Part shown: positions 35,508-46,287 of the stretch, in pieces | Numbering within the stretch: the first letter of the stretch is position 1 | Layout: every line of letters starts with the position of its first letter | Assembly: GCF_003852405.1 (NCBI RefSeq) | Contig: NZ_QAJM01000016.1 | Location: 386,071 to 450,070 of the forward strand | Direction of reading: 5' to 3' | Length of the DNA stretch: 64,000 nucleotides | Source: Pseudomonas sp. KBW05 | GTDB taxonomy: Bacteria; Pseudomonadota; Gammaproteobacteria; Pseudomonadales; Pseudomonadaceae | Notes under the pieces: generated by a model | Seen by the model: only the letters and a program-made list of their open reading frames with translations | Database searches by the model: none | What the model was told of the DNA's origin: nothing | Made by a program: the position numbers and the translations under genes

Positions 35508-36044
35508 CTAGTTGTTGATAAGTTCTGCGGCAACCGCCGCCAGATCGTCAAAAATCAAGGTGCCCACCGGCAGGGTTTTCGCCTGGGTCTTTTCGCCTTT
35601 TCCGGTTTTCACCAAAACTGGCTGAGAATCGACGGCTTTGGCCGCCTCCAGGTCACCGAGGCTGTCCCCGACGAACCATATCCCAGCCAACGGCACCTTG
35701 TAATGTTCTGCAATGGTTTTCAACATGCCAGGTTTGGGCTTGCGGCAATCGCAGCCCTCATCCGGCCCGTGGGGGCAGTACACCACCAGCCCCACCTCAC
35801 CGCCCTGCTCGGCCACCAACGTGCGCAAGCGCGCGTGCATGGCGTCCAGGGTGGCGATGTCGTAGTAACCGCGGGCGATGCCGGACTGGTTGGTGGCGAT
35901 GGCCACCGTCCAGCCGGCTTTGCTCAACTGCGCGATGGCCTCGATCGAACCGGGCAGTGGCACCCACTCCGCCACCGACTTGATGTAAGCGTCGGAGTCG
36001 TAATTGATCACCCCGTCCCGATCGAGAATCAGCAGTTTCAACAT
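35508..36044 (-). CDS. gmhB: D-glycero-beta-D-manno-heptose-1,7-bisphosphate 7-phosphatase
   Basis: A HAD-family phosphatase in ADP-heptose synthesis for the LPS inner core. The nucleophile motif has Asp8 and acid/base Asp10 (LDRDGVIN). The zinc-binding Cys cluster is CPHGPDEGCDCRKPKPGM. The length of 178 residues is typical. It starts 2 nt after the glyS stop and is probably cotranscribed with it. Confidence 0.95.
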   Translation of the reverse strand: MLKLLILDRDGVINYDSDAYIKSVAEWVPLPGSIEAIAQLSKAGWTVAIATNQSGIARGYYDIATLDAMHARLRTLVAEQGGEVGLVVYCPHGPDEGCDCRKPKPGMLKTIAEHYKVPLAGIWFVGDSLGDLEAAKAVDSQPVLVKTGKGEKTQAKTLPVGTLIFDDLAAVAAELINN

Positions 36045-36046
36045 GG

Positions 36047-38101
36047 TCAGCTCAGCGTCGAAATGTCAGCGATGTTGACGAACAGACCACGCAGGCGCGC
36101 CAGCATGGCGTAGCGGTTTTTACGCACACCCGCATCTTCGGCATTGATCATCACGGCTTCGAAGAACGCATCCACCGGGTCACGCAAGGTGGCCAGGCGC
36201 GCCAACGCTTCGGCGTAGTTGCGCTCGGCGATCAGCGGTTTCACCGCCGTCTCTGCCTTGGCGATGGCCGAGTTCAGCGAGAACTCCTTGGCGTCGGCAA
36301 ACAGGCCAGGGTCGACGTCCGCATTGCCCAGGCCTTCGGCCTTGCTCAACAGGTTCGACACACGCTTGTTCACGGCGGCCAGGGCGTCGGCTTCCGGCAG
36401 TTTGCGGAAGGCCTGCACGGCTTGTACGCGCTGATCGAAGTCCAGCGCCGAACCCGGTTGCAGGGCACGCACCGCCAGGTACACCGACACGTCCACGCCT
36501 TCGTCTTCGTAACGCGCACGCAGGCGGTCAAACACGAATTCCAGCACTTGCTCGGCCAGGCCGGCTTGCTTGACCTTGGCCCCGAACTGGCCAACCGCGA
36601 ACACCACGGCCTGGGTCAGGTCGAGGTCGAGCTTCTTGTCGATCAGGATACGCAGCACGCCCAGGGCTGCACGGCGCAGGGCATACGGGTCTTTGCTGCC
36701 GGTGGGCAGCATGCCGATACCGAAGATACCCACGAGGGTGTCCAGTTTGTCGGCGATGGCCACGGCCGCACCGGTCAGGGTGCTTGGCAGCTCAGCGCCA
36801 GCACCGCGCGGCATGTACTGCTCGTTCAGGGCCAGGGCCACATCGTCCGGCTCGCCGTCGTTGAGGGCGTAGTAGTAGCCGGCAACGCCTTGCATCTCCG
36901 GGAACTCGCCGACCATCTCGGTGGCCAGGTCGCACTTGGACAGCAGGCCCGCACGTGCGGCCCAGGCGGAATCACCGCCAATGCGCGGCGCAATGTAGGC
37001 CGCCAGCTTGGAAACGCGCACAGCCTTGTCGTAGACGCTGCCGAGCTTCTCCTGGAACACCACGTTCTGCAGGCGCAGGTTGAAGTCTTCCAGCTTCTGC
37101 TTCTTGTCTTGCTTGAAGAAGAACTCGGCGTCGGTCAGGCGCGGGCGCACGACTTTTTCGTTACCGGCGATGATCTGCTGTGGGTCTTTGCTTTCGATGT
37201 TGGCCACGGTGATAAAGCGCGGCAGCAACTTGCCGTCCACATCCAGCAGGCAGAAATACTTCTGGTTGTCCTGCATGGTGGTAATCAGGGCTTCTTGCGG
37301 CACGTCGAGGAAACGCTCTTCGAACGAGCACACCAGCGGCACCGGCCATTCAACCAGGGCGGTCACTTCGTCCAGCAGGCTTGGCGGCACGATGGCGGTG
37401 CCTTCCTGCAGACGGGCCAGCTCTTCGGTGCGCTTGCTGATCAGCTCGCGACGCTCATTGGCATCAGCCAGCACGTAGGCCGCACGCAGGTCGGCAGCGT
37501 AGTTGGCCGGCGACGTGATGCGCACCGCTTCTGGATGATGGAAGCGATGGCCACGGGACTCACGACCGGCCTTCTGGGCGAGGATGGTGCAGTCGATGAC
37601 CTGGTCACCGAGCAGCATCACCAGCCATTGGGTCGGACGCACGAACTCTTCCTTGCGCGCACCCCAGCGCATGCGCTTGGGGATCGGCAGGTCGTTCAGG
37701 GAATCTTCAACGATGGTCGGCAACAGGCTCGCGGTCGGCTTGCCGGTGATGACCTGGCTGAAGCGCAGTTTCGGGCCGCTCTGGTCGATCTCGCTCAGCT
37801 CGACGCCGCACTTCTTGGCGAAGCCCAGCGCGGCTTGAGTCGGGTTGCCTTCGGCATCGAAAGCCGCCTGGCGTGGCGGGCCGTCGAGGTTGATGCTGCG
37901 GTCCGGCTGCTGGGTTTCCAGCGCGGTCAGCAACACGGCCAGGCGACGTGGCGCGGCGTAGACTTTTTTCGCGGCGAACTTCAGGCCAGCGCTGTGCAGG
38001 CCTTTTTCGATACCGGCCAGGAACGCGTCGGCCAGGGTATTCAGTGCCTTGGGTGGCAGCTCTTCGGTGCCCAGTTCAACCAGGAAATCTTGAGCACTCA
38101 T
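36047..38101 (-). CDS. glyS: Glycyl-tRNA synthetase beta subunit
   Basis: The beta subunit of the bacterial alpha2beta2 glycyl-tRNA synthetase, needed for tRNA recognition. It starts [20 protein letters not shown], the family signature, and ends in an anticodon-binding helical domain. The 684-residue length is normal. Its start overlaps the glyQ stop by 4 nt (ATGA), giving translational coupling of the two subunits. Confidence 0.97.
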   Translation of the reverse strand: MSAQDFLVELGTEELPPKALNTLADAFLAGIEKGLHSAGLKFAAKKVYAAPRRLAVLLTALETQQPDRSINLDGPPRQAAFDAEGNPTQAALGFAKKCGVELSEIDQSGPKLRFSQVITGKPTASLLPTIVEDSLNDLPIPKRMRWGARKEEFVRPTQWLVMLLGDQVIDCTILAQKAGRESRGHRFHHPEAVRITSPANYAADLRAAYVLADANERRELISKRTEELARLQEGTAIVPPSLLDEVTALVEWPVPLVCSFEERFLDVPQEALITTMQDNQKYFCLLDVDGKLLPRFITVANIESKDPQQIIAGNEKVVRPRLTDAEFFFKQDKKQKLEDFNLRLQNVVFQEKLGSVYDKAVRVSKLAAYIAPRIGGDSAWAARAGLLSKCDLATEMVGEFPEMQGVAGYYYALNDGEPDDVALALNEQYMPRGAGAELPSTLTGAAVAIADKLDTLVGIFGIGMLPTGSKDPYALRRAALGVLRILIDKKLDLDLTQAVVFAVGQFGAKVKQAGLAEQVLEFVFDRLRARYEDEGVDVSVYLAVRALQPGSALDFDQRVQAVQAFRKLPEADALAAVNKRVSNLLSKAEGLGNADVDPGLFADAKEFSLNSAIAKAETAVKPLIAERNYAEALARLATLRDPVDAFFEAVMINAEDAGVRKNRYAMLARLRGLFVNIADISTLS

Positions 38102-39051
38102 TGTGCAGCCTCCAGCTTAGCCAACACTTCATCACGCAGGTCCGGGGTAGCCATCGGGAAGCCCAGCTTGGCGCGAGCCAGCAGGTAGGCTTGGGCGACG
38201 GAACGCGCCAGGGTGCGTACGCGCAGGATGTATTGCTGACGCGCGGTTACCGAGATCGCCCGGCGCGCATCCAGCAGGTTGAAGGTATGGGACGCCTTCA
38301 ACACCATTTCGTAGCTCGGCAACGGCAGCGGCTGGTCGAGTTCGATCAGGCGCTTGGCTTCGCTTTCATAGAAGTCGAACAGTTCGAACAGCTTGTCGAC
38401 GTTGGCGTGTTCGAAGTTGTAGGTGGATTGCTCCACTTCGTTCTGGTGGAACACGTCGCCGTAGGTCACTTTGCCGAACGGGCCGTCAGCCCACACCAGG
38501 TCGTAGACCGAGTCCACGCCTTGCAGGTACATGGCCAGGCGCTCGAGGCCGTAGGTGATTTCGCCGGTCACCGGGTAGCACTCGATGCCGCCCGCTTGCT
38601 GGAAGTAAGTGAACTGCGTCACTTCCATGCCGTTGAGCCAGACTTCCCAGCCCAGGCCCCAGGCGCCGAGCGTTGGCGACTCCCAGTTGTCTTCGACGAA
38701 GCGGATGTCGTGGACCAACGGGTCCAGGCCAACGTGCTTGAGCGAGCCCAGGTACAGTTCCTGGAAGTTGTCCGGGTTCGGCTTCAGTACCACCTGGAAC
38801 TGGTAGTAGTGCTGCAGACGGTTCGGGTTTTCGCCGTAGCGGCCGTCAGTCGGGCGCCGACTGGGCTGCACATAAGCGGCGTTCCAGGTTTCCGGGCCGA
38901 TGGCCCGCAGGAATGTAGCGGTGTGGAAAGTGCCGGCGCCTACTTCCATATCGTAGGGCTGAAGTACCACACAACCTTGCTCGGCCCAGTATTGCTGGAG
39001 GGCGAGGATCAAGTCTTGGAAGGTACGCACGGCTGGCGTAGGCTGGCTCAC
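38098..39051 (-). CDS. glyQ: Glycyl-tRNA synthetase alpha subunit
   Basis: The catalytic alpha subunit of glycyl-tRNA synthetase. The sequence [20 protein letters not shown] and the [17 protein letters not shown] motif are diagnostic. I chose the GTG at 39051 ([11 protein letters not shown]), which has AGGTG 7 nt upstream and gives the usual 317 residues; a GTG at 39060 would add three residues. It is divergent from tag. Confidence 0.96.
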   Translation of the reverse strand: MSQPTPAVRTFQDLILALQQYWAEQGCVVLQPYDMEVGAGTFHTATFLRAIGPETWNAAYVQPSRRPTDGRYGENPNRLQHYYQFQVVLKPNPDNFQELYLGSLKHVGLDPLVHDIRFVEDNWESPTLGAWGLGWEVWLNGMEVTQFTYFQQAGGIECYPVTGEITYGLERLAMYLQGVDSVYDLVWADGPFGKVTYGDVFHQNEVEQSTYNFEHANVDKLFELFDFYESEAKRLIELDQPLPLPSYEMVLKASHTFNLLDARRAISVTARQQYILRVRTLARSVAQAYLLARAKLGFPMATPDLRDEVLAKLEAAQ

Positions 39052-39132
39052 GAAATTCACCTGTTACTTGGGCTGCGATTTAAAGAGCGGGAGTATACCC
39101 GATTCGGCCGCGCCACCATCCCCTGGAGCCTT

Positions 39133-39690
39133 ATGCCACGCTGCTTTTGGTGTTCTGAAGATCCGCTATACATGGCATATCACGATCAGGAGTGGGGAAC
39201 GCCGCTGCGCGATGCGCAGGGCTTGTTCGAGTTGCTTTTGCTCGAAGGGTTCCAGGCGGGCCTTTCCTGGATCACCGTTTTACGCAAACGCGAGCATTAT
39301 CGAAAGGTCTTGTTTGGTTTTGATGCACAACGCCTGGCGCGGCTCACCGATGCCGAAATCGAAGCGCTGATGCTCGACCCGGGCATCGTGCGCAATCGCC
39401 TCAAGCTCAACGCCACCCGGCGCAATGCCGCTGCCTGGCTGGCGCTGGAGGACCCGGTGAAGTTGCTCTGGTCGTTTGTCGGCGGCGTGCCCAAGGTCAA
39501 TCACTTCAAGGACCGCAGCGAAGTCCCGGCGATCACCGCCGAGGCCGAAGCGATGAGCAAAGCCTTGAAAAAAGCCGGTTTCACCTTTGTTGGCCCGACC
39601 ATTTGCTACGCGTTCATGCAGGCCAGCGGCATGGTCATGGACCACACCCAGGACTGCGACCGTTACGCGGACCTGGCCAACGCCGGTTAG
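39133..39690 (+). CDS. tag: DNA-3-methyladenine glycosylase I
   Basis: A base-excision glycosylase that removes 3-methyladenine. The zinc site can be read directly: Cys4, His17, His171 and Cys175. Catalytic Glu38 and Trp46 lie in the segment LLLLEGFQAGLSW. The ATG at 39133 is preceded by GGAG, and the protein is 185 residues. The open frame extends far upstream but that part is antisense to glyQ and glyS. Confidence 0.95.
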   Translation: MPRCFWCSEDPLYMAYHDQEWGTPLRDAQGLFELLLLEGFQAGLSWITVLRKREHYRKVLFGFDAQRLARLTDAEIEALMLDPGIVRNRLKLNATRRNAAAWLALEDPVKLLWSFVGGVPKVNHFKDRSEVPAITAEAEAMSKALKKAGFTFVGPTICYAFMQASGMVMDHTQDCDRYADLANAG

Positions 39691-39730
39691 AATGCCGGCT
39701 TTGCGCACCACACACGATCAGGAGTGACCT

Positions 39731-40618
39731 GTGGAAAAGTTGAAAGGCGCCTTGCTGGTAGGCGCTCTCCGGTTATTTGCCCTGCTGCCTTGGCGCGCCG
39801 TCCAGGCCGTCGGCACGGCCATTGGCTGGGTCATGTGGAAAACCCCCAACCGCTCCCGCGACACGGTGCGGATCAACCTGTCCAAATGCTTCCCCGACAT
39901 GGACCCGGCCGCCCGCGAGCGCCTGGTGGGCCAGAGCCTGATGGACATCGGCAAATCCCTCACCGAAAGCGCGTGTGCCTGGATCTGGCCGGCCCAACGC
40001 TCGATTGACCTGGTCCGCGAAGTCGAAGGCCTGGAAGTGCTGCACGAAGCCCTAGCCTCCGGCAAAGGCGTGGTCGGCATCACCAGTCACCTGGGCAACT
40101 GGGAGGTGTTGAACCACTTCTATTGCAGCCAGTGCAAACCGATCATTTTCTACCGTCCGCCCAAGCTCAAGGCGGTGGATGAACTGCTGCGCAAACAGCG
40201 CGTGCAGTTGGGCAACCGTGTGGCGGCGTCGACCAAGGAAGGCATTCTCAGCGTGATCAAGGAAGTGCGCCGTGGCGGCCAGGTGGGCATTCCCGCCGAC
40301 CCGGAGCCGGCCGAATCCGCGGGGATCTTCGTGCCGTTCTTCGCCACCCAGGCCCTCACCAGCAAGTTCGTGCCGAACATGCTCGCCGGCCACAAGGCCG
40401 TGGGTGTTTTCCTGCATGCCCTGCGGCTGCCGGATGGTTCGGGTTACAAAGTGATCCTGGAAGCGGCGCCGGAAGACATGTACAGCACCGACACCGCTAC
40501 GTCCTGCGCGGCGATGAGCAAGGTGGTGGAACGGTATGTCGGCGCGTATCCGAGCCAGTACATGTGGAGCATGAAGCGCTTCAAGAAGCGCCCGCCGGGT
40601 GAGGAGCGGTGGTACTGA
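39731..40618 (+). CDS. lpxL: Lipid A lauroyl-type acyltransferase
   Basis: An inner-membrane lipid A secondary acyltransferase (HtrB/LpxL family). The catalytic motif is His120-Leu-Gly-Asn-Trp-Glu125 (HX4E). An N-terminal hydrophobic segment (about 7-30) anchors it. The GTG start is preceded by AGGAG. The 295-residue length is typical. It follows tag by 40 nt. Which acyl chain it transfers cannot be told from sequence; the Pseudomonas homologue at this locus is assigned a laurate-type activity. Confidence 0.9.
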   Translation: MEKLKGALLVGALRLFALLPWRAVQAVGTAIGWVMWKTPNRSRDTVRINLSKCFPDMDPAARERLVGQSLMDIGKSLTESACAWIWPAQRSIDLVREVEGLEVLHEALASGKGVVGITSHLGNWEVLNHFYCSQCKPIIFYRPPKLKAVDELLRKQRVQLGNRVAASTKEGILSVIKEVRRGGQVGIPADPEPAESAGIFVPFFATQALTSKFVPNMLAGHKAVGVFLHALRLPDGSGYKVILEAAPEDMYSTDTATSCAAMSKVVERYVGAYPSQYMWSMKRFKKRPPGEERWY

Positions 40619-40652
40619 TTAACCGCTGATCTCCCTGCCAATGGAGATCAAA

Positions 40653-40739
40653 TGTGGGAGCTGGCTTGCCTGCGATGCGGGCAACTCGGTGTTTCAGTTA
40701 CACCGGTGTGATGCTATCGCAGGCAAGCCAGCTCCCACA
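40653..40739. repeat. REPIN, lpxL / TPR-gene convergent gap
   Basis: Inverted pair of a REP variant: TGTGGGAGCTGGCTTGCCTG at 40653 and its reverse complement ending at 40739. The core has CTGGCTTGCCTGCGAT instead of the CGGGCTTGCTCGCGAA seen elsewhere, so it belongs to a different subfamily. Confidence 0.92.
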
Positions 40740-40748
40740 GGGATCACC

Positions 40749-41069
40749 TCAGGCCTGACGGTCGAGTTTCTTCAGGAACACCGTCATCTCTTTTTCGGCC
40801 TGTTTGTCGCCATGGGCCTGAGCCGCCACGATCCCTTGTTCCCAGGCCAACCTTGCTGCTGCACGATCCTCCAAACCCAGTTGGGCCTTACCCAACAACT
40901 TCCACGCCGCCGAATACTTCGGATCGAACTCGACGCATTTCTGCAAATGCTCCGCCGCCTTGGCGTTGTCCTTCAAATCCAAATAACCCTTGCCCAAACC
41001 AAAGCGCAGCAACGAGTTATCCACACCCTTGGCGAGCATTTTTTCCAGGGAATCGAGCATGTCGGTCAC
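40749..41069 (-). CDS. Tetratricopeptide-repeat protein, function unknown
   Basis: A small 106-residue soluble protein made of TPR-like helices. One clear repeat spans about 31-64 (NAKAAEHLQKCVEFDPKYSAAWKLLGKAQLG) and a second is partly visible after it. It probably serves as a protein-binding scaffold. It lies 9 nt downstream of trkA and may be cotranscribed with it. A homologue stands at the equivalent place in P. aeruginosa, and I know of no assigned function. A DnaA box (41017) is in the coding sequence. Confidence 0.85.
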   Translation of the reverse strand: MTDMLDSLEKMLAKGVDNSLLRFGLGKGYLDLKDNAKAAEHLQKCVEFDPKYSAAWKLLGKAQLGLEDRAAARLAWEQGIVAAQAHGDKQAEKEMTVFLKKLDRQA

Positions 41070-41078
41070 TCCGTCAAA

Positions 41079-42452
41079 TCAGAAAAAGCTCAGGCCCACG
41101 TGGAACAGCTTCTCCACATCGCGGATATGTTTTTTATCCACAAGGAACAGGATTACATGGTCGCCGGTCTCGATGACGGTATCGTCGTGGGCAATGATCA
41201 CCTCTTCATCGCGAATAATCGCGCCGATGGTGGTGCCCGGCGGCAGGCCGATATCGCGGATGGCCTTGCCGATGACCTTGCTCGATTTCGCGTCACCGTG
41301 GGCGATCGCCTCGATGGCTTCCGCCGCGCCCCGGCGCAAGGAGTGCACGCTGACGATGTCGCCACGGCGCACGTGGGCGAGCAAGGTGCCGATGGTGGCC
41401 AGCTGCGGGCTGATGGCGATGTCGATATCGCCGCCCTGGATCAGGTCAACGTAGGCCGGGTTGTTGATGATGGTCATCACCTTCTTCGCCCCCAGCCGCT
41501 TGGCCAGCAACGACGACATGATGTTGGCCTCGTCGTCGTTGGTCAGGGCCAGGAAGATGTCGGCGTCGGCGATGTTTTCTTCCATCAGCAGATCGCGGTC
41601 CGAGGCACTGCCTTGCAGTACGACGGTGCTGTCGAGGGTGTCGGACAAATGCCGGCAGCGTGCCGGGTTCATCTCGATGATCTTCACCTGATAGCGGCTT
41701 TCAATGGCCTCGGCCAGGCGCTCACCAATCTGCCCGCCACCGGCGATGACGATGCGCTTGTAGCTCTCGTCGAGCCGACGCATTTCACTCATGACCGCGC
41801 GAATATTCGCCTTGGCGGCGATGAAAAATACTTCGTCGTCCGCTTCGATCACCGTATCGCCCTGGGGCAGGATCGGCCGGTCCCGGCGGAAGATGGCCGC
41901 CACGCGGGTTTCCACATTCGGCATGTGTTCACGCAGCTGGCGCAGTTGCTGGCCCACCAACGGCCCGCCGTAGTAAGCCTTCACGGCCACCAGTTGCGCC
42001 TTGCCCTCGGCGAAGTCGATCACCTGCAAGGCGCCGGGGATTTCGATCAGGCGCTTGATGTAGTGGGTCACCACCTGTTCCGGGCTGATCAGCACGTCCA
42101 CCGGAATCGCGTCGTTGTCGAACAGGCCGGCGCGGGTCAGGTAGGCGGCTTCGCGCACGCGGGCGATCTTGGTCGGGGTGTGGAACAGGGTGTGGGCGAC
42201 CTGGCACGCGACCATATTGGTCTCGTCGCTGTTGGTCACCGCCACCAGCATGTCGGCGTCGTCGGCACCGGCCTGGCGCAGTACCGTGGGAAACGAGGCG
42301 CGTCCTTGCACGGTGCGGATATCGAGGCGGTCGCCGAGGTTGCGCAGGCGCTCGCTGTCGGTGTCCACCACGGTGATGTCGTTGGCTTCGCTGGCCAAGT
42401 GTTCAGCCAGCGTGCCGCCGACCTGCCCTGCCCCAAGGATGATGATTTTCAT
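41079..42452 (-). CDS. trkA: Trk potassium-uptake regulator TrkA
   Basis: The peripheral membrane NAD-binding subunit that gates Trk K+ transporters. The 457-residue protein is a tandem of two RCK units. The first Rossmann motif is [13 protein letters not shown] (about 7-19) and the second is [13 protein letters not shown] (about 238-250). Each is followed by a TrkA_C domain. It sits in the conserved fmt-rsmB-trkA order. A DnaA box (41134) lies near its 3' end. Confidence 0.96.
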   Translation of the reverse strand: MKIIILGAGQVGGTLAEHLASEANDITVVDTDSERLRNLGDRLDIRTVQGRASFPTVLRQAGADDADMLVAVTNSDETNMVACQVAHTLFHTPTKIARVREAAYLTRAGLFDNDAIPVDVLISPEQVVTHYIKRLIEIPGALQVIDFAEGKAQLVAVKAYYGGPLVGQQLRQLREHMPNVETRVAAIFRRDRPILPQGDTVIEADDEVFFIAAKANIRAVMSEMRRLDESYKRIVIAGGGQIGERLAEAIESRYQVKIIEMNPARCRHLSDTLDSTVVLQGSASDRDLLMEENIADADIFLALTNDDEANIMSSLLAKRLGAKKVMTIINNPAYVDLIQGGDIDIAISPQLATIGTLLAHVRRGDIVSVHSLRRGAAEAIEAIAHGDAKSSKVIGKAIRDIGLPPGTTIGAIIRDEEVIIAHDDTVIETGDHVILFLVDKKHIRDVEKLFHVGLSFF

Positions 42453-42475
42453 CCGGTCACTCCCTTAAACCCGTT

Positions 42476-43786
42476 TCAGCCGCGCGCGGCGGCGATCTTG
42501 ATCAGTTTGGCGTAGTAGAAGCCGTCGTGTCCGCCTTCTTGCGCGAGCAATTGGCGGCCATGGGGCTGCTTGATGCCGGCCGCGGTCGCGAGGTCCAGCT
42601 CCCGTGCGCCGCTGGTGCGAGCGAGGAAGGCTTCGATCACTTCGGTGTTTTCCGTCGGCAAGGTCGAGCACGTGGCATAGAGCAGGATGCCGCCGACTTC
42701 CAGGGTTGGCCACAGGGCGTCGAGCAGTTCGCCTTGCAGCACGGCCAGGGCGGCGATGTCGTCGGGTTGGCGGGTGAGCTTGATGTCCGGGTGGCGGCGG
42801 ATCACGCCGGTGGCGGAGCATGGCGCGTCGAGCAGGATGCGCTGGAAGGGCTTGCCGTCCCACCAGGTGGCGGTGTCGCGGCCGTCGGCGGCGATCAGCT
42901 CGGCGCTGAGGCCCAGGCGGGCGAGGTTCTCGCGCACGCGCACCAGGCGCTTGGCTTCCAGGTCAACAGCGACTACACCGGCGAGGTCTTTTTCGACCTC
43001 CAGGATGTGACACGTCTTGCCGCCCGGTGCGCAGCAGGCGTCGAGCACACGCTGGCCGGGCGCCAGGTCGAGCAGGTCGGCGGCCAGTTGTGCGGCTTCG
43101 TCCTGCACGCTGATCCAGCCTTCGGCAAAGCCCGGCAGGCTGCGCACGTCGGTGGCGGCTTCGAGCACGATGCCGTCAACGCTGTACACGCAGGGCGTGG
43201 CGTTGATGCCGGCGGCGCTGAGCAATTGCAGGTAGGCGTCACGGCTGTGATGGCGACGGTTGACCCGCAGGATCATCGGCGGATGCGCGTTGTTCGCCGC
43301 GCAAATGGCTTCCCATTGCTCAGGCCAGAACGCCTTTAAGGATTTTTGCAGCCAGCGCGGATGGGCGGTGCGCACCACCGGGTCATGTTCCAGCTCGGCC
43401 AGCAGCGCTTCGCTTTCACGCTGGGCGCGGCGCAGTACGGCGTTGAGCAGGGCCTTGGCCCAGGGCTTTTTCAGCTTGTCGGCGCAACCAACCGTTTCGC
43501 CGATGGCGGCGTGGGCCGGTACGCGGGTGTAGAGCAATTGATAGAGGCCGACCAGCAGCAGCGCTTCCACATCCGCGTCCGCCGCCTTGAACGGCTTTTG
43601 CAGCAACTTGGCCGCCAGCGCCGACAAGCGCGGCTGCCAACGGGCGGTGCCAAACGCCAGGTCCTGGGTAAAACCACGGTCGCGGTCTTCTACCTTGTCC
43701 ATCTGCGTGGGCAACGAACTGTTCAACGACGCCTTGCCATTGAGGACGGCGGCGAGAGCCTTGGCGGCAGCCAGACGAGGGTTCAT
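42476..43786 (-). CDS. rsmB: 16S rRNA (cytosine967-C5)-methyltransferase
   Basis: RsmB (Sun/Fmu) methylates C967 of 16S rRNA. The N-terminal NusB-like domain covers about 1-140. The SAM site includes [11 protein letters not shown], and the catalytic region has [15 protein letters not shown]. Its start overlaps the fmt stop by 4 nt, so it is probably coupled to fmt. The 436-residue length is normal. Confidence 0.96.
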   Translation of the reverse strand: MNPRLAAAKALAAVLNGKASLNSSLPTQMDKVEDRDRGFTQDLAFGTARWQPRLSALAAKLLQKPFKAADADVEALLLVGLYQLLYTRVPAHAAIGETVGCADKLKKPWAKALLNAVLRRAQRESEALLAELEHDPVVRTAHPRWLQKSLKAFWPEQWEAICAANNAHPPMILRVNRRHHSRDAYLQLLSAAGINATPCVYSVDGIVLEAATDVRSLPGFAEGWISVQDEAAQLAADLLDLAPGQRVLDACCAPGGKTCHILEVEKDLAGVVAVDLEAKRLVRVRENLARLGLSAELIAADGRDTATWWDGKPFQRILLDAPCSATGVIRRHPDIKLTRQPDDIAALAVLQGELLDALWPTLEVGGILLYATCSTLPTENTEVIEAFLARTSGARELDLATAAGIKQPHGRQLLAQEGGHDGFYYAKLIKIAAARG

Positions 43787-44736
43787 TGCGCGACCACCCC
43801 GAGCACGGTGCCGACGGCAAATTTCTCACGACGGCTATTGAACAAATCGCTGAAATTCAGCGCCTTGCCACCGGGCAATTGCAGGCGGGTCAGACACAGC
43901 GCTTGTGCACCGCAGGCGACCAACAGGCCGTCTTTGCTGGCGCTGATGATTTCACCGGGTGCGCCGTTGCCTTCGGCCAAGGTCGCGGCCAGCACTTTCA
44001 GGGCTTCTCCGTTGAGGGTGCTGTGGCAGATCGGCCACGGGTTGAACGCACGCACCAGGCGCTCCAGCTCCACGGCCGGGCGGCTCCAGTCGATGCGCGC
44101 TTCGTCTTTGTTCAGTTTGTGAGCGTAGGTGGCCAGGCTGTCGTCCTGCACTTCGCCTTCCAGGGTGCCCGCCGCGAGACCGGCGATGGCCTGGAGCACG
44201 GCCGGCGGGCCCAGCTCGGCGAGGCGATCGTGCAGGCTGCCGCCGGTGTCCTGGGCGGTGATCGGGGTGGTGACTTTGAGCAGCATCGGACCGGTATCCA
44301 GGCCCAGTTCCATGCGCATCACGGTCACGCCGCTTTCGCTGTCGCCGGCTTCCACGGCGCGTTGGATCGGCGCCGCACCGCGCCAGCGTGGCAGCAACGA
44401 GGCGTGGCTGTTGATGCAGCCCAGGCGTGGGATATCCAGCACCACTTGCGGCAGGATCAAGCCATAGGCCACCACCACCAGCAGGTCCGGTTGCAGCGCA
44501 GCCAGTTCGGCCTGGGCCTCGGCATTGCGCAGGGTCGGCGGTTGCAGCACGGGAATGTTGTGCTCCAGCGCCAGCTGCTTGACCGGGCTTGGCATCAGTT
44601 TTTGCCCGCGACCGGCCGGGCGATCCGGCTGGGTGTACACCGCGACGATGTCATAAGGGCTGGCGAGCAGCGCCTTGAGGTGTTCGGCGGCAAATTCGGG
44701 TGTACCGGCAAAAACAATGCGCAGTGGCTCGGTCAT
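43783..44736 (-). CDS. fmt: Methionyl-tRNA formyltransferase
   Basis: Formylates initiator Met-tRNA using 10-formyl-tetrahydrofolate. The N-terminal Rossmann domain starts [15 protein letters not shown]. The catalytic region contains [19 protein letters not shown]. The 317-residue length is standard. It lies downstream of def but is separated from it by a hairpin terminator (44770-44793). Confidence 0.97.
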   Translation of the reverse strand: MTEPLRIVFAGTPEFAAEHLKALLASPYDIVAVYTQPDRPAGRGQKLMPSPVKQLALEHNIPVLQPPTLRNAEAQAELAALQPDLLVVVAYGLILPQVVLDIPRLGCINSHASLLPRWRGAAPIQRAVEAGDSESGVTVMRMELGLDTGPMLLKVTTPITAQDTGGSLHDRLAELGPPAVLQAIAGLAAGTLEGEVQDDSLATYAHKLNKDEARIDWSRPAVELERLVRAFNPWPICHSTLNGEALKVLAATLAEGNGAPGEIISASKDGLLVACGAQALCLTRLQLPGGKALNFSDLFNSRREKFAVGTVLGVVAQ

Positions 44737-44769
44737 GGGAGGTCTCGGTTAAAAACAGTCACAAAAGAA

Positions 44770-44793
44770 AAAGGCTTGCCGCAGCAAGCCTTT
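44770..44793 (-). terminator. Hairpin terminator between def and fmt
   Basis: A 10-bp perfect stem (AAAGGCTTGC paired with GCAAGCCTTT, loop CGCA) is followed on the minus strand by TTCTTTTG. It lies between two genes usually treated as one operon, so it may be an attenuator or leave fmt with its own promoter. Confidence 0.7.
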
Positions 44794-44805
44794 GGAAGAC
44801 GGGCA

Positions 44806-45312
44806 TCAAGCTTGCTGGCGATGCTTTTTTTCCAGCTTCTTCTTGATCCGGTCACGCTTGAGCGTGGACAGGTAATCGACAAACAGCTTGCCGTTGAGGT
44901 GGTCGCATTCGTGCTGGATGCACACCGCCAGCAGGCCTTCGGCAATCAGCTCGAACGGCTTGCCGTCGCGGTCCAGGGCCTTGATCTTCACGCGCAGCGG
45001 GCGCTCGACGTTCTCGTAGAACTCCGGCACCGACAGGCAGCCTTCCTGGTACTCGCCCATCTCTTCGGTCAGCGGTTCGAACTCTGGGTTGATGTACACC
45101 ATCGGCTCGCTGCGATCTTCCGACAGGTCCATGACCACGACACGCTGATGCACGTTGACCTGGGTCGCGGCGAGGCCGATGCCCGGGGCTTCATACATTG
45201 TTTCAAACATGTCATCGACCAACTGACGAACCTTGTCGTCCACTACGGCCACCGGTTTGGCGACAGTGCGCAGGCGCGAGTCGGGGAATTCGAGGATGTT
45301 CAAAATAGCCAT
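44806..45312 (-). CDS. def: Peptide deformylase
   Basis: A metalloenzyme that removes the formyl group from nascent proteins. All three family motifs are visible: [17 protein letters not shown] and HECDHLNG, which provide the Cys and two His metal ligands. I chose the ATG at 45312 ([16 protein letters not shown]), giving 168 residues; the longer frame upstream is not conserved. It is divergent from the gene at 45448. Confidence 0.97.
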   Translation of the reverse strand: MAILNILEFPDSRLRTVAKPVAVVDDKVRQLVDDMFETMYEAPGIGLAATQVNVHQRVVVMDLSEDRSEPMVYINPEFEPLTEEMGEYQEGCLSVPEFYENVERPLRVKIKALDRDGKPFELIAEGLLAVCIQHECDHLNGKLFVDYLSTLKRDRIKKKLEKKHRQQA

Positions 45313-45447
45313 AAGCGTAATTGCTGCACATGTGAGGTAAAGGCAAATCGGCGTTGGGATGGACCCAAACGACCGGTGTGAAACCCTTAAAAGCCGCGAA
45401 GGCCAAGGCATTTCACGCGAACGCACATAATAAAGGAGATTCACCCC

Positions 45448-46224
45448 ATGAGGAAATCGCTGCTCGTCTTACTGTTGTGGGCCCCGTTCGCCATGGCCCT
45501 GCTGCCATCACCGGGCCAGCGCCTGGATCAGCCGACGCAACAGGCCATCCAGCGCTTTTTATTGCATAACCGCGTGCTGGATTCCCTTCAAGACCTGGAC
45601 AACGCGCCCTACATCGTCGCGGCTGACGCCGGCCGGGTGCTGGGCGCGCCGGGTGAGCAGGTGCATGCGCGAGGCGTGCTGGACCCTTCCCAACCGCTCC
45701 ACGGAATATTCCGACGCGGCAAGGTTTACATCGATCCACAGACCCACGAACTGCTGGGTATCAACGCCGATGACATCGGCACCGCGCGCTTTGTGACGGC
45801 GGGCGATCTCTCCACCCTGACCGTGCAGCGGGTGACCCAAGAGGTACGCCCCGGCGATCGCTTGCTTCGCGCCCAGACACCCGTAGATCTGACACGCCTG
45901 GAGGTGTCGGAGCCTGCGAACTTCATTGAAGGAACAATCATCGATATCCCCAGGGGCGTCACCCAGATCGGCGTGCTGGATGCCGTGACCCTGAATAAAG
46001 GCCGGCGCGATGGCCTGATCGAAGGGCAACGGTTGGCAGTGATCAAAACCGGAGCCAGCGTACGCGACCCTCTCACCGGCGCACCGTTGAAACTTCCCGA
46101 TGAGCGCGCGGGCACTCTGCTGGTGTTTCGCACCTACGAAAAGCTCAGTTACGGCCTTGTCCTCAGTGCCTCACGCCCCCTGGCGGTCATGGACCGTTTC
46201 GAGACTGCCCATCAAACACAATAA
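45448..46224 (+). CDS. Periplasmic LysM-family protein lacking its LysM domain
   Basis: A 258-residue exported protein with a signal peptide ([17 protein letters not shown], about 1-17). From about residue 30 it resembles the C-terminal part of the pseudomonad LysM protein between def and dpr[51 protein letters not shown] and [22 protein letters not shown]. Those homologues have an N-terminal LysM peptidoglycan-binding domain of about 50-80 residues, absent here although the signal peptide remains. AAGGAG precedes the ATG. The role is unknown; it may have lost wall anchoring. Confidence 0.8.
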   Translation: MRKSLLVLLLWAPFAMALLPSPGQRLDQPTQQAIQRFLLHNRVLDSLQDLDNAPYIVAADAGRVLGAPGEQVHARGVLDPSQPLHGIFRRGKVYIDPQTHELLGINADDIGTARFVTAGDLSTLTVQRVTQEVRPGDRLLRAQTPVDLTRLEVSEPANFIEGTIIDIPRGVTQIGVLDAVTLNKGRRDGLIEGQRLAVIKTGASVRDPLTGAPLKLPDERAGTLLVFRTYEKLSYGLVLSASRPLAVMDRFETAHQTQ

Positions 46225-46253
46225 ATAGCCTGCTAAATAAGTTACCAACAGAG

Positions 46254-46262
46254 TTATCCACA
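46254..46262 (+). promoter_or_regulatory. DnaA box (perfect) upstream of dprA
   Basis: Exact TTATCCACA in the 63-bp gap before dprA, 26 bp from its start codon. It could affect dprA expression or simply titrate DnaA. Confidence 0.6.
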
Positions 46263-46287
46263 GCTTATTCCGGTCAAGGATGATCAG

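Noticed and set aside
41094-41108. A possible fourth parS (GCCCACGTGGAACAG) at the 3' end of trkA.
   Set aside because: Only the right half matches; the left half lacks GTTC, so ParB binding is unlikely.
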